Origin: Hemerocallis citrina
Taxonomy: Eukaryota > Streptophyta > Magnoliopsida > Asparagales > Asphodelaceae
Reading direction: 5' to 3'
Assembly (NCBI GenBank): GCA_017893485.1
Contig: CM030367.1
Coordinates: 89,106,910-89,170,909 of the forward strand
Length of the DNA stretch: 64,000 nucleotides
Part shown: in pieces, positions 1 to 11,286 of the stretch
How the letters are laid out: the number at the start of each line of letters is the position of its first letter
Position numbering within the stretch: the first letter of the stretch is position 1
Notes under the pieces: model-generated
What the model was told of the DNA's origin: nothing
Databases searched by the model: none
Seen by the model: only the letters and a program-made list of their open reading frames with translations
Program-made: the position numbers and the translations under genes

Positions 1-206
1 CGACGTGGACTTAAATTCATCGACGATGGATGTCGCAAGATTTAATATATTGGATGTTATAAGTTGTATTTCATTATGTAATTTTCTGCTTTGTGTTTTA
101 GTTAAAGACATTGTAATGAAAAAGTTTTAAATTCCTTGTATTTTTGTACGAAATTGAAGTAAAGTTCATGGTTGTGCTATGAATTACCTGTATTTGGAAT
201 TCGGAG
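1..206. other. AT-rich sequence upstream of the gag relic
   Basis: No coding frame or RNA gene is visible. The stretch is AT-rich and leads directly into the degenerate gag frame that is readable from about position 207. It may be the leader of the Tat-type element or a fragment left by an earlier insertion; the sequence does not decide. Confidence 0.3.
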
Positions 207-1240
207 CGTTACAAGAAGCATACTCGGGGCGAGGCCTCCCGCTCAGAACGTCAAGAGAACCGGAGAAGCAACTCTCTCCAAAGACAGAGATCAAGACACT
301 CCTTTTATAGGGGGTGCACTGTAGAAAAATCCCCGACTCGTGAGAGTCAAAAGCATCTTGAGAGGAACAAAGAGCAAGAGGCCCCAATCACTAGGGCCGA
401 ACTGCAAAACTTCAAGCATGACATCCTCCGAGCCATCCGAGGCACTCATGATTAGGGTCGACGCTCGTGGAGCAGCCACTCAAATCCTTCAAGAGAAGAA
501 GAATCCAGGGACTCAACTATATCCAAGGGGTAGGATGACAAAGTCCTTTGCCGCGTTCGAGAAGTAGAGGATTGCTTGGAACAGATAAAACATAAAAGGA
601 ACCGCTCCAGCAGGGCTTACCGCCCCAGTCGACCTCCTTTCAACAAATTCATTATCGATGCATCCATTCCAAAGAACTTCAAAGCTCCTCAAGTTGAATC
701 TTACGATGGTGAATCTTACTTGGCTGACCATATTAAGAGTTTTAAAACCCTCATGATGGCCTATAATGCCACCAATTCGCTCATGTGCCGGATATTTCCC
801 GTAACTTTGAAAGGACTAGTAAAGGAATAGTACTCCTGCCTTACTACGAAGTCAATATTCTCCTTCGACCAGTTCGAGGAGCTCTTCATAGCACACTTCA
901 TGACTAGTTGCAAGGCTAAAAAATGTGCTTTCTTGTTGGAATTGAAGCAAAGAGATAGAAAATTGCTGAAACACTTCGTAAGCAATTCACAGCCGAAGCA
1001 AGGTCCATCTCCTCCCTCGACTAGTTAGAGGCGGTTGCCGCCTTCCACCAGCACATCACTCAAAAAGCCCTAAAAGCCTCCCTCACGAAGAAACCTCCTA
1101 AAAATTTCACAGAGCTCTTGGAAAGGAATGACAAGTATATCAAAGCCGAGGAAACTCTTCATTCTCAAGGCAAGAAGGATTCACCTTCCGGGAACACATG
1201 GAAGAATACAAGCGAGTAAGGACCAAGAAATTTTCAGAAA
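207..1240 (+). pseudogene. Tat-type Ty3/gypsy gag, degenerate
   Basis: A gag (capsid) frame readable despite several in-frame stops (near 453, 530 and 828) and a frameshift near 970. The start is Arg/Ser/Glu-rich, as in Tat gag N-termini. The core of the retrotransposon gag domain follows, with ESYLADHIKSFKTLMMAY near 700-760 and FDQFEELFIAHF near 870-900. After the shift the frame continues as LRKQFTAEARS and runs to about 1215. Gag would package element RNA in cytoplasmic virus-like particles. The start codon and any zinc knuckle are not identifiable. A second, independent copy of the same core lies at 7787-7985 and confirms the reading. Confidence 0.8.
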
Positions 1241-1659
1241 GACGGTGCAGGTCAATGCCGTCCTCCTCCAGTGCCATGCTTTGACAAGTTCACTCCCCTT
1301 AATGCAAGTGTGTCTGTCATCCTCACCGACAACTGCCGAACCCTCAAAGAAGAACTTGAATGTTGGATTCGGCAGGGCTATCTCTCTCAATTTTCCCAAC
1401 AAAATAACAACGCTGAAACCCCTCCGGCACAGGGGCCTAATAAGCGTCAAGAGAATCCCATCGAATCCCAAGACTCAGAACACATGGTCATTCTCCACCC
1501 CATTCACGAAGGTCAGATGGGAGGAGATTCCAACTCCTCCTACAAGCCTTCGTTAGGAAAGTCAACTCAGTACACAGCAACCTGCCAGCCAAGAGGCTAA
1601 GTGTCCCTGTTTCATTTTCAGATAAAGATCTATAGGGCATCAAGACGCCTCACCGTGAT

Positions 1660-2290
1660 GCACTGGTCATAAAGTAGTGCATGGTAAATTATGAGGTTTG
1701 CTGCATCCTTGTAGACAATGACATCTATGTAAACATCCACTTCATGGACACATTCGACGCTCCCAAGCTCTCCGGAAACTCGCTCAAGACAACCGGTTAT
1801 ACACTCCACGGATTCTCAGGCTCACCCGTTCAAGTCGAAGGAATCATCACACTCGATGTGACAACAGGAAAGCCCCCCGCAACACGAACAAAGGCATTAG
1901 ACTTTATAGTAGTCAACATCTAAGCTGCATACAAATGCTATATTTTGTCGCCAGGGCCTAGCAGATTTTCATGTAGTCACCTCTACATTCCTCATGAAAA
2001 TGAAGTTCCCCACATCAGCAGGCATATGCCAAGTTGTAGGGAACCAAGCGGCAGCACGAGCATGCTACACTACCACAATGGGGGGCTCGATTCTGCTACT
2101 TGATGCCATCGAACTACCGCCGGAAAGGAGCAACATAAAATCTGAGTCCGTGGATGAATTTGAAGAGATCTGTTTTGTCTCAAGAGAATCAGACAAAGTG
2201 TTTTCATGTAAGCAAGACCCTTTATCTCCAACTCAAAGAACAACTCATTACCTACATAAGAAAGAAGCAAGACTAATTTGCGTGGACCAC
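1660..2290 (+). pseudogene. Tat-type retroviral-like aspartic protease, inactive
   Basis: The region downstream of gag encodes MVNYEVCCILVDNDIYVNIH, which aligns in pattern with the Tat protease core (ILVDNGSSADILF). It continues with GFSGSPVQVEGIITL and, in a shifted frame after about 1925, with the GRPGL-like stretch and LKMKFPT. The catalytic Asp-Thr/Asn-Gly triplet reads DND, so glycine and the following serines are lost. With the shift, this makes a functional protease very unlikely. In the family the enzyme cuts the gag-pol polyprotein. Confidence 0.75.
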
Positions 2291-2297
2291 AGCTGAT

Positions 2298-3490
2298 ATG
2301 CCAGGAATTTTTGGAGATCTGATCATGCACCACCTTAGCGAGAGCCTAGATGCCAAGCCCGTCCAACAAAGGTGCAGCAAGTTTGCTCCCGAATGGTTAC
2401 AAGCAGGCAAAGAAGAAATCGACAAACTCCTAGTCGCATGCTTCATCCAAGAAGTTAGCTACCCTGAGTGTCTAGCAAATATGGTGATGGTTAAGAAAGA
2501 TAATGGTAAATGAAGAATGTGCATAGACTTTACTGATCTCAATAAGGCATGTACGAAATATCCATCCCTCTCCTAAGAATAACCTCACTGATCGACGCCA
2601 CATCCGGGCATGAACTCCTAACTTTCATGGATGCCTTCTCTGGGTATAATCTGTAATACCCCATATTTCGGACCCGACATAATCAAATTCAAATGTTTAC
2701 TCCAGACACCCTGAAGACATCTTTCATAACATATCTTGGCCTCTATTTCTATCGAGTCATACCTTTTGGCCTAAAAAACGTCGGCATTACCAATCAACAT
2801 CTCGTAAATACGTTCTTTAAAATCCAAATTGGCAAGAATATGGAGGTGTACATATATGACATGTTAGTCACAAGTCTTCGGAAAGAAGACCATGTGACTG
2901 ATCTCCAAGAAGCGTTTGAAGAATTGTGCATGCATAACGTACGATTGAATCCCTCAAGTGTGCCTTCGGGATCTCCTCTGGTAAGTTCTCGAGATTCATG
3001 GTTAGTCAGAGGGGAATCGAAGCCAATCCCGAAAAGATCCAAGCAATTCGCAACATGTCTCATCCATCCACTGTTAAGGAAGTGGGAAACTCATCGGGCG
3101 CTTAGCCGCTATCGGTCGATTCCTCTTTAAGTCTAGTGAGAAATGCCAGATGTATTTCAAAGATCTACGAGGTGCAAAAGGTTTCGAGTGGGGAGAAGAA
3201 CAAAAATTTCCTTCAAACAACTCAAAGCATACATCATCAATCCCCTGCTCCTAAGCAAGCCCGATCCAGGTGAAATCCTCTCTCTTTACCTGGCCACCTC
3301 AGACCAAAATGTCAGTGCCATCTTTGTTAGAGAAGAAAATAGGGTTCAAAAACTGATCTATTATGTGAGCAAGGTACTCCATGATGCTGAAATCCGCACA
3401 CTAAGATGGAAAAGATGGCCTATGCATTGGTCACGGCTGCTCGTAAACTGCACCCCTATTTCCAGCGCATTCACTATGCGTCCTCGCTGA
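2298..3490 (+). pseudogene. Tat-type reverse transcriptase and RNase H, inactive
   Basis: RT copies element RNA to cDNA. The N-terminal RT segment (2298-2513) ends at a stop within KKDNGK. CIDFTDLNKAC follows at about 2522, then MDAF-SGYN interrupted by a 28-bp insertion (2652-2679). The frame resumes as QIQM and continues through VIPFGLKNVG. The catalytic YxDD box reads YIYDML (around 2851-2868), so the first catalytic aspartate is a tyrosine. After frameshifts the RNase H domain is readable at 3143-3490 (FKQLKAYI, PDPGEILSLYLA, YYVSKVLHDAE). It is dead as an enzyme. Confidence 0.85.
2647..2684 (+). mobile_element. 28-bp micro-LTR with 5-bp target duplication
   Basis: Inside the RT codons, between SGYN and QIQM, lies a 28-bp segment (2652-2679) that begins TGTAATACCCC and ends CGACA, so it has the TG...CA termini of an LTR. 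It is flanked by TAATC at 2647-2651 and TAATC at 2680-2684. Removing the segment and one TAATC (33 bp) restores the RT protein exactly. It is best explained as a solo LTR that lost nearly all its interior. The first bases match the start style of plant gypsy LTRs. Confidence 0.7.
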
Positions 3491-3660
3491 CCAACCGCTC
3501 AAGTAAGTGCTCGTCAAACCTGAAAGCTCTGGAAGACTAATGAAGTGGCCCATCAAACTAAGTCAACATGACATCAGCTACCGTCCAAGAACGACCATCT
3601 AGGCCCTATCCTTGGCCAAATTCATTGTGGAAACCACTATTCTCAACTCCCCTGAGGTAG

Positions 3661-4070
3661 AAGAAAACCTCCAGCTCTGGAAGTTATATGTAGATGGGTC
3701 CTCTTGCCATGAAGAAAGTGGAGCTGGAATCATCTTACTCTAACCTGATAAGTTCACACTCCACTACTCCTTATGCCTCAACTTTGCTGCCTCCAATAAT
3801 GAAGCCGAATACGAAGCACTAATCGCCGGTCTCCGGTTAGCATGTGAAGCAGGTGCCCAAAGAATCGAGATGTTTGGTGACTCTCAGTTAGTCGTCAATC
3901 AGGTCCATGGAGATTACGAAGCCAGAGATGGTCGTATGGCCAACTACTTGTCACATGTGAAGAAACTCATAAAGATGTTCAAAAGAAGCCGATGTCACTG
4001 GCATCCCTCGCGAGAAAAACGGGCAAGCAAATGTCCTCTCCAAGCTAGCTTCCTCATCTCTCGATGGGCT
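3661..4070 (+). pseudogene. Second (archaeal-type) RNase H of a Tat element
   Basis: A second RNase H domain follows the first, an arrangement characteristic of the Tat/Ogre lineage of Ty3/gypsy elements. Visible motifs: LYVDGSS (first Asp) near 3685, NNEAEYEALIAGL (Glu) near 3800, and FGDSQLVVNQ (Asp) near 3872. The catalytic D-E-D set is therefore still legible. A stop follows the GAGIILL stretch near 3740, and the frame shifts near 3990. The family function is thought to be removal of RNA from the RNA:DNA hybrid. Confidence 0.8.
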
Positions 4071-4079
4071 TGACCGTAC

Positions 4080-5395
4080 GGTCCTCATTGAGGTCATTCT
4101 CAAGCCGAGCATCGAGGAGGAAGAGTTGGAGCTCATGACTGTCACCCCCCAAATGTTCGAAGAATATTGGATGAAACCCTTGATCGATTTCCTCGATAAG
4201 GGAATCCTCCCTGAAGACCGCAAAGAAGCAAGAAAGATTCGGACAAGGGCTGAAAGATACACTTTTGTGGAGGGACTCTTGTACAAATGATCATACACTC
4301 TAGTTGACGGCAGACCCTACTTGAGATGTCTCTCTCCTGAAGAAGCACAATATGCCATCAGAGAATATCGAGGAAAGAATCGGCAGTTGCCAATTAAGAG
4401 CTAGGTCCCTTGCACGCAAGATACTCATTCACTGGTATTATTGGTCCACACTTCTCAGTGATGCACATGAATACGTCTGCCAATGTGGCCCTTGTTTGAA
4501 GCACTCGGCCATTAAGCGAGGGCCCCAAGCAATCCTCGGTTCCATGTCAAGTCCTATCCCCTTCGCCATGTGGGGAATAGACTTGCTTGGACCATTTCCG
4601 CCAACAGCCAGACGAAGAACTTTCCTAGTAGTAGTCATCGACTACCTCAAAAAGTGGGCCGAGGCAGAGCCACTAGCAACTATCACCGAGCAGAAAATTC
4701 AGCAGTTCTTTTGGAAGAGTATTGTCTACAGGTTTGGGATTCCCCTCATACTTGTCTACGACAATGGTACACAGTTCACCGGAAAAGGATTTTGCCACTT
4801 CTGCACCGAGTGGGGGATCACTCAATGCTTTTTCTCTGTCTCACATCCCCAAACTAATGGCCAAGTTGCAAATCGTCAAATTCTAGATGGCCTTAAAAAG
4901 ATGCTAGGCGAGGCTACAAGGGGATTGTGGGTCGAAGATTACCAAACATACTATGGTCCTATAGAATCACAAAGCGAACTCCAACTAGAGAATCGCCGTT
5001 CAACCTCGCCTATGGCTCGAAAGCACTCATCCCCCCTAGCCCCCCCCCCCCCCCCCCCCCCCCCCGCGTCTCCTCTCCTTCAATGAAGAAAAAACTTCAA
5101 CAATCTTCGAGCCAATCTCTATATCGTTGAAGAGGTACGGAAAAAATTAGACATACAGAGGACCATTTTCCAACAAAGGTTTGAGAAGTTCTACGTTCGC
5201 CCCACTAATCTGAAAGAGGGGGGGTCTTGTCTTGCACAAACTCGAAATCTCTGACCTGCGAAGGAAGGGAGAGCTCACTCCCAAGTGATTCGCTTAGGGG
5301 CCTACCGACTTGAAGATCTAGAAAGGAAGAAGATACCAAGAACTTGGAATGCAGAGCACCTTTTGAAGTACAAGGGGGCGGCTAAAATGTCCTCT
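4080..5395 (+). pseudogene. Tat-type integrase, inactive
   Basis: Integrase inserts element cDNA into the chromosome. The N-terminal zinc finger keeps the Cys pair (CQCGPCLKH, about 4479) but the His residues expected before it are lost. The core has GIDLLGPF (first Asp, about 4576) and VYDNGTQFTG (second Asp, about 4756). The third catalytic residue is missing: NGQVANRQIL lacks the glutamate-alanine pair expected after the valine. A frameshift occurs near 4940, a 26-C run lies at 5040-5065, and the C-terminal domain is legible to PRTWNAEHLLKYKGAA-like codons near 5385. Confidence 0.85.
5040..5065 (+). repeat. Poly-C run of 26
   Basis: An uninterrupted run of 26 cytosines interrupts the integrase C-terminal codons. 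It is probably slippage expansion in a dead gene. Its length may also be imprecise in the assembly. Confidence 0.9.
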
Positions 5396-5586
5396 CTTAG
5401 TAGTAAACTTTCTTAACATGTAATAAAGGCCAGCCACTAGAGCAGCCACTTAGTTTATTTTTTCAATAAAGTTAGTCATTTATCTTTTCAAAGTTTTTGT
5501 AAAATTCTTTGGATGCAAACAATGAGTTAAACACCAAACTTGTACAGGAAAGCACAAAAAACTCATTAAAAGATCCTTATAAGATG

Positions 5587-6180
5587 AGTTTGGAGTCCAT
5601 ATCCGTGGCTCGGAGTTGCTTTAGCAACCTGCAATCAAGCACGTTCAGAGCTCAACTCGCCATTTGATCTTCTCCTGCAACTCTTTAAACACTTCAACAA
5701 AAAGTTCGGAGTCCATACCCATGGCTCGGAGTTGCTTTAGCAACCTACAATGAGGCACGTTCAGAGCTCAACTCGCCATTAGATCTGCTCCTGCAACCTT
5801 TTAAACTATTAAACAACAGATTCAGAATCCATACCCATGGCTCAGTTAGCAACCTGTAATCACACATGTTCAGAGCTCAACTTGCCATTCAACCTGTTCC
5901 CAAAACTTGTTAAAAACCCTTAAAAATGAATTATTGGTCCGTAATTGTGGATTGCACTTGCTCCCCCAAACCTGCAAATATGCAAGTTTGGAGCTCAACT
6001 CGCCACTCGAAGTGACTCACAATTCGTAGGAGGACCCATACAGCAAGTTCGGAGTCTAACTCTTCCCTAGAGTCACTCCTACAACTAGCTAAACACTTAT
6101 ATAGTAAGTTCGGAGTCCAACTCTTCCCTAGTAACTGCCCCTACAACTAGCTAGGTACTATATAGATAAGTTCCAACTTC
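5587..6180 (+). repeat. Degenerate ~114-bp tandem repeats, Tat 3' region
   Basis: Successive units carry the same phrases: GGAGTCCATA, GCTTTAGCAACC, GTTCAGAGCTCAACTCGCCA, then CTCCTGCAAC. They recur from 5590, 5704 and 5818 and in shorter, more diverged form to about 6150. Tandem repeats between the pol end and the 3' LTR are common in Tat-lineage elements. A related array is at 24945-25753. No coding frame is present. Confidence 0.75.
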
Positions 6181-6829
6181 GTCAACTGCTCTGCACACCG
6201 CTCGAGCTCCATCAACAACTCATCAACTTCATATAACAAATTATACAGCAAGGATCAAGCATATAAATGAGTTCTTCATTACACAAATAACAAGTTTCTC
6301 TACAATTGTGGAATTATCACAAATCTATGTCTTAGATCCAATATCACTACCAAAATTTACAAGTACAAAACTATAAGTTGTTACAATCGCTGAATTACAA
6401 TGAGTCTGCAACTTCAAATAAAAGCATCACTGCAAAAGTTTGCCGCAACGTGAGCAACATAATAGTCTTGCAAGATGATCAATAGACCATCCTTTCGACT
6501 GCGTTGGTTAGGAATGTTCCTCCTAAGGGACACCAGCCTCCTTGCAGGCATTTTGATGGTTACCGCTTCTCCTGGGCCGCTTACTTTTTTGGCAGGAAGT
6601 GCCGATCCTGCGAACTAAGTCTGAGGACCATGACCCGATGCACACGACCCTTTATGGGTAAAAGCCAAACTTGACAACGCGGTTACCCTACTCTGAGCAT
6701 CACCAGGATGAAGAGGGGATATTCGTGCAGTCGAGCCCACTCTTCTAACAGGGGTGCGGTGGCCCGTCCGCAATACGACATCATACAAAAATTCAAGACA
6801 AAAGCAACTAAAAAACATGGAGGATGAAT
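6181..6829. other. Non-coding stretch between tandem repeats and antisense ORF
   Basis: AT-rich, non-coding sequence that grades into GC-richer sequence near 6480. It probably corresponds to the 3' untranslated part of the antisense ORF at 6830-7661. No RNA gene or repeat boundary is visible. Confidence 0.4.
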
Positions 6830-7661
6830 CAAGCGTTCACCTACTTCGGCGGAGCTAAGGGCAATGAACCCCCAGCCACCTCCTTCCCTTTGATCTTCTT
6901 CCCCGAGCCACTCTTTGCGCCCCCTGCTGGAATGCCGCCCTCTTCTCCGTCCTCCTTGCATGCGTCCCCACCAAGAGCCTCTCCAGGATGGAGCATCATG
7001 TGGTACCCTTTTCCGGTGAAGCCGAAAACACGCTTTGCCCATGAGTGATAGCAGAGGCATAGGACTTATCAATCACACTCTGTAGCTTTGCCTTAGCCTT
7101 AGCCTCTACCTTGGCCTCTACAGCCTTCACAACCAATGCTGTCTCAGCCTATGCATTCTCCTACTTAAGCACAAGGTCGACTACCCTTCTTCTCTGATGC
7201 CTCAAGCTTGAGGCGTGATTCCTCTTCCCTCTTCGCCGACGGCTCCAACTCCTGGCATAACTCCTCCCCCTTCTTCTTCGATCCTTTAACTCCATCTTCA
7301 ACCCCTTAACGACCGTCTTCTGGTCCCTCTCGGCACGAGGGACTTGCACCTTCAGATTCTTCTCCTCAGCAGCATAAAAGTTGACCAAGTGGCCGAAGTC
7401 ACACTCCATCTAGAACAAGAAGGAAAATGTTCAAGACATTGTACTACAAATGGAAGATACGAAAATCAAACTTCAAACAATCACTAGACGTACTGTCATC
7501 TGTGCTCGGGGAATCTCTAAGAATGATCTCTCAGGTGGCTCCATCTTCAGCCTCTCCCGATCAGCTGGAGTAGGGTGGTGTCGAATTCCATCTAGGCAAG
7601 TGGCCGAGTTGCCGAGGAAGCTCTCCTGCTGCTTCATGCCCCAGTGAGGAACATTAATCAT
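6830..7661 (-). pseudogene. Antisense coiled-coil ORF of the Tat element, decayed
   Basis: On the minus strand an acidic/basic, coiled-coil-rich protein is readable. A first segment (7661-7473) contains NVPHWGMKQQESFL. A second (7409 downward) contains CDFGHLVNFYAAEEKNL, then a Lys/Glu-rich helix that needs a frameshift near 7285 to stay open. A tail runs to about 6830 and is rich in Gly/Lys. The two segments are separated by about 40-60 bp that could be an intron ending at 7410 (TTCTAG before ATGGAG). Antisense ORFs between pol and the 3' LTR are known in Tat-lineage elements and their role is unknown. Assignment rests on position and style. Confidence 0.5.
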
Positions 7662-7786
7662 CCCCCGCTCATTGCTTAGAATCGCTACCGCCTGGGTAAT
7701 TAAGGTGAGAGCCGTTGCACTCGCTACGATCGCCGCTAGAGCAGAATCCCTCTTCGCTTATAATCAAGAGGAGAGCTCATCGCTTA

Positions 7787-7985
7787 TAATAGGGAGTCTG
7801 ACCTGGCTGATCATATTGAGAGTTTTAAAACTCTCATGATGATTTATCAAGCGTCAGACATGCTTCTCTGCAAAACCTTCCATACCACGTTGAAGGGGAC
7901 AGCAAGGGAGTGGTATTCCCGCCTATCTCTAAGCTCCATCTTCTCATTCAATTAGTTTGCAGAACTTTTCCTTACCGACTTCATT
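7787..7985 (+). pseudogene. Second gag fragment of the Tat family
   Basis: The frame reads SDLADHIESFKTLMMIYQ, then TLKGTAREWYSRLS, a stop, and FAELFLTDFI. This is the same gag core as at about 700-895, and here the WYSRL motif is intact. It ends abruptly at 7985 where the LTR of element X begins (TGTAAC at 7986). It is a separate, truncated copy, not a continuation of the first element, since it lies after that element's antisense ORF. Confidence 0.8.
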
Positions 7986-8192
7986 TGTAACCCCCATTTC
8001 CGATTATACAGATTTCCATTTCTTTTCTTTCTTTTCCTTGTATTCTTGTATTTCAATTTCCATATAAAGTCTTTCCTTTGCATTTAAATTCTTTTTGAAT
8101 CTTCTACTGAAACCCATCCTAATATTTATTTAAAGCCCAAATTCATATTCCAGGCTATAATCTTGTTTTATCCTGTTTTATTTGTTTATTTA

Positions 8193-8512
8193 GAGCATCT
8201 GTAGTCGTTAAAGCCAAACTTTGGGTATTTGGCAAATAGAAAATAGCAAAAATAGCTTTGGTCTCTAGTCGTTGTTAGCCAAAATTTGGCTTTTTCGAAA
8301 TCCAAATAGGACGGCCGGCAAATTATTTTCCGTCCGACGTTAAAAAAGAAATCCTAAAAAAATTAAACCCAAGGTCTGATAGTGACATTTAAACCCAAAA
8401 AAAAACCAAACAACTTACTTGCTGGATCCTATGGCAGCATATGATCCTTCGTTTGAGGAGTTTTTATTTTTTTAAAATGGAACGGACGGAAAATCACTTC
8501 CCGCCTGACCGT

Positions 8513-8592
<80 letters not shown>

Positions 8593-8831
8593 GGGACGGG
8601 GAATAATCCCTCGTCCGAAGAGTACACGTGAAAAAAAATCTCTCCGACGAAAAATAATATCTCGTCCGATCTCTCCAACGAAAAATCATCTTTCGTTAGC
8701 TATATTTTGGTAATTGCCATTTCATCTGCAAAATATAGCCGACTACTGTAGCACCAAAACGCAATTTTTGTGTATTTGGCCAACACCTAGAGCACCTTTT
8801 TTGCCAAAATGGCCGACAACTACAGATGCTC
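8193..8831. mobile_element. PIF/Harbinger-like MITE, 639 bp, TSD TTA
   Basis: The 639-bp segment has terminal inverted repeats GAGCATCTGTAGT (8193-8205) and ACTACAGATGCTC at the other end, with further similarity inside. It is flanked by TTA (8190-8192 and 8832-8834). The sister LTR at about 18311 shows the uninterrupted site (TTATTTAGAAG), so this is a real insertion with a 3-bp duplication. A TTA/TWA duplication is typical of PIF/Harbinger (Tourist-type) MITEs. The element has no transposase and contains an (AAT)n array. Confidence 0.88.
8511..8591 (+). repeat. (AAT)n microsatellite inside the MITE
   Basis: About 26 perfect trinucleotide repeats inside the MITE. Open frames across it (poly-Ile, or poly-Leu on the other strand) are artefacts of the repeat. 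Confidence 0.95.
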
Positions 8832-9996
8832 TTAGAAGTCCAAACCAAGTCTTGTTTCCCTCATCTTATAATATTAATTTGATTTATTTGAAGCCCAATT
8901 TTAGTCCATACTATCATATTATTTTATTGATTATTTTAATTTCATGTGAAGCCAAATTCTTCAGCCCAACAACATTATTATCCTTGTTTATCAATGTAAG
9001 CCCAACTATTAAACCCAAACCCGCACTGGTATACCCAAACCAGTTAACCCAACTTAAACCCACTAGCACAATTTCTCCAGATCTCTCCAACTCCCCCACA
9101 TGTTCACCACAAATCACTTTCTCCTATAACTGCACTGCCCACACCCCCTCCTTAATCTCCTCCATTATTTCAATAACTATCCATTAATTCCTCACTCTCC
9201 TTAACTACCTCATTATTATATTGTAACATTATTATATTAAAAACTCTCCCCCACACTCTCTCTCTCCCCGACTCTCTCTCCCCCTCTCTCCTCCTCCGTT
9301 TCTTCCTAAACCGGAACCCAACCTGCCATTGCTTCTCCACCTCCTCACCGCTCCTCTTCGCCCACAGCCACCACCTTCCCTCGACCCCCTGCATCCCCTC
9401 GTCGACCAAACCGTCGCACACCCAGGAAAATTGTAGCACACCCAGAAATTTTTTCCTTCAATTGAGTACATAAACATAATATAATATAGGAAAATGCGAA
9501 AATCATAATATAAATCCAAACCTTTTGGATTGATAAGATGATGGGCACAAGATGTCACAACTCTATGCTTAAACTTTAGGTACTCTTACCTGCACAACAC
9601 AATCTGTAGGTTCGTCAGCGTGTGAGGCTGACGGTAAGAATCACAACAGCTTTAACTAACTCAAAAAATAGCATACAACATACATAGCATAATAGAAATA
9701 AAACTGGAATCAATAAATGTAAACAGGAAATAGACAAATATACGATGTCAAATGAATGTGTGTATAAACAATTGATTAAAACATTAAACATATATTTATC
9801 ATGAAAAAATGCACAAACCAAATATTCTCTTTTAAAGCACGCTTGTTTGGAATGATATGCCGTCCATACAACATAGTTTCCGAATGCAAGATGCTAGCAT
9901 TTCTTCTCATTTTAGGGTTCATTTCCTCGTTTATGCAATACCTAAACCCAATGATTGTACTCCAACGCGTAATCACGTGTGAGTCGAACCCCAGAA

Positions 9997-10290
9997 TATT
10001 GGACCTTACCGGCATACCCCTAGCCCACACATCGTGGATTTATCGGACGTATCCTTAGCCACGAACCCTAGCAAGTCGATCTCCCATAACTACGGACTTA
10101 GCAGGCATACCCCTAGCCCAACACTTGTGGATTTACCGGGCGTATCCGCCGTCCCGAACATTCCTAGGAATCGCAAGATCTTTACCGACCTTTTCTCGAA
10201 CAGGAGAGGACTACCCCTAGCCCACATTCAGTGGATTTTCAGGGCGTATTCTAAGTTCTCGAACCCCTAGGAACCGCAAGTTCTTTACCG
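9997..10290 (-). repeat. Tandem subrepeats (~93-105 bp) in block Y
   Basis: The phrase CATACCCCTAGCCCA recurs at about 10013 and 10106, with a shortened form near 10211. Each is followed by GTGGATTTACCGGGCGTATCC-like sequence and in two cases by CCTAGGAACCGCAAG-like sequence. Such GC-richer arrays in a plant gypsy LTR often lie near its promoter; this is inferred only. Confidence 0.65.
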
Positions 10291-11223
10291 GACATGTTCG
10301 TCATTGTTTCTGTCATATCTTCTTTTAGCGTAAAAGTATTTATTTAATTAATGCAAGATTTTAGTTCAAAATGATGCCAAATAAAATATAGACTAAATGA
10401 TCCCTATTTCGAACTTTACATTTCACATAAAAACTGGAATCTTGTTCATACTGACCCTATTCCACTCCTCCCTTGGAGGTCTCAAATTCTTGCCGGACTC
10501 GAGCATCACTAAGTCACAATCATTCTCAATCCCAAATAGAATCCATTATTTAAATATTCAACTGTCTTTGGACAACAACCCAATTAAATATGTCTAAAAC
10601 CATTTGAACGACAGTAGTTTCAGAATCCAAAAATCGCAGCTCTCGCTACTTTTAAAAATCACAGAAAATCCCACACTTCTTGAAAATTGGATTTCTTAGA
10701 AAATAAGTATGACATTCAGTCAAAATTTATGAAATAAATTCTATTTCATTTCTAAACCAGTAATGTATTTAGATTTTGTTAAAATACCAAACGAAATCCA
10801 AAAATTATGAAATTTTGAGGGGATGTTATATACACATATGTGATACACAATACAAAGTTTCTGTCTCATAACCCATGTATTTAAAAAGAAACGATTTTTT
10901 GAAGTGAGATCAAATTCCGGACAGAATTATAATAACATTTTAAAGATAATTATATCATAATCTCACCAATTAATTAACCACAATTAACACCCATAATCAA
11001 ACAACATTCATACACAATCTAAGCACGATTACTCAATTTATTATCTAGCATGCACACATTCTTTAATAAAAAGAGTTGGTTAAAGTTGTTACCCACTTTT
11101 TATCGTTTCCAGTTTTGATCGATTCTACGATCAATTTGAAGACGACAGCAACATGAACAACAACAATGGCTCTACGGGCCGCAACTGTTCGTCAAATTCG
11201 GGAAGCGAACGAAGTGAAAATTG

Positions 11224-11226
<3 letters not shown>

Positions 11227-11285
<59 letters not shown>
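11227..11285. repeat. (TA)n microsatellite at Helitron 3' junction
   Basis: Nearly pure TA repeat ending in A at 11285, immediately before the CTAG terminus of the minus-strand Helitron. Helitrons insert between A and T, and this array provides such a site. Confidence 0.9.

Positions 11286-11286
<1 letters not shown>

Larger units (their letters stand above)
7986..9416 (+). repeat. Element X 5' LTR, first part (with MITE inside)
   Basis: Starts TGTAACCCCCATTTCCG and matches 18111 onward almost base for base, except for the MITE at 8193-8831. Homology stops at about 9416 (18886 in the other copy). The following ~508 bp of the 3' copy are absent from the split 5' LTR. Confidence 0.8.

Noticed and set aside
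8441..8713. Open frames with long Ile or Leu runs across the (AAT)n array
   Set aside because: Produced by the trinucleotide repeat inside a MITE; no protein-like sequence outside the repeat.
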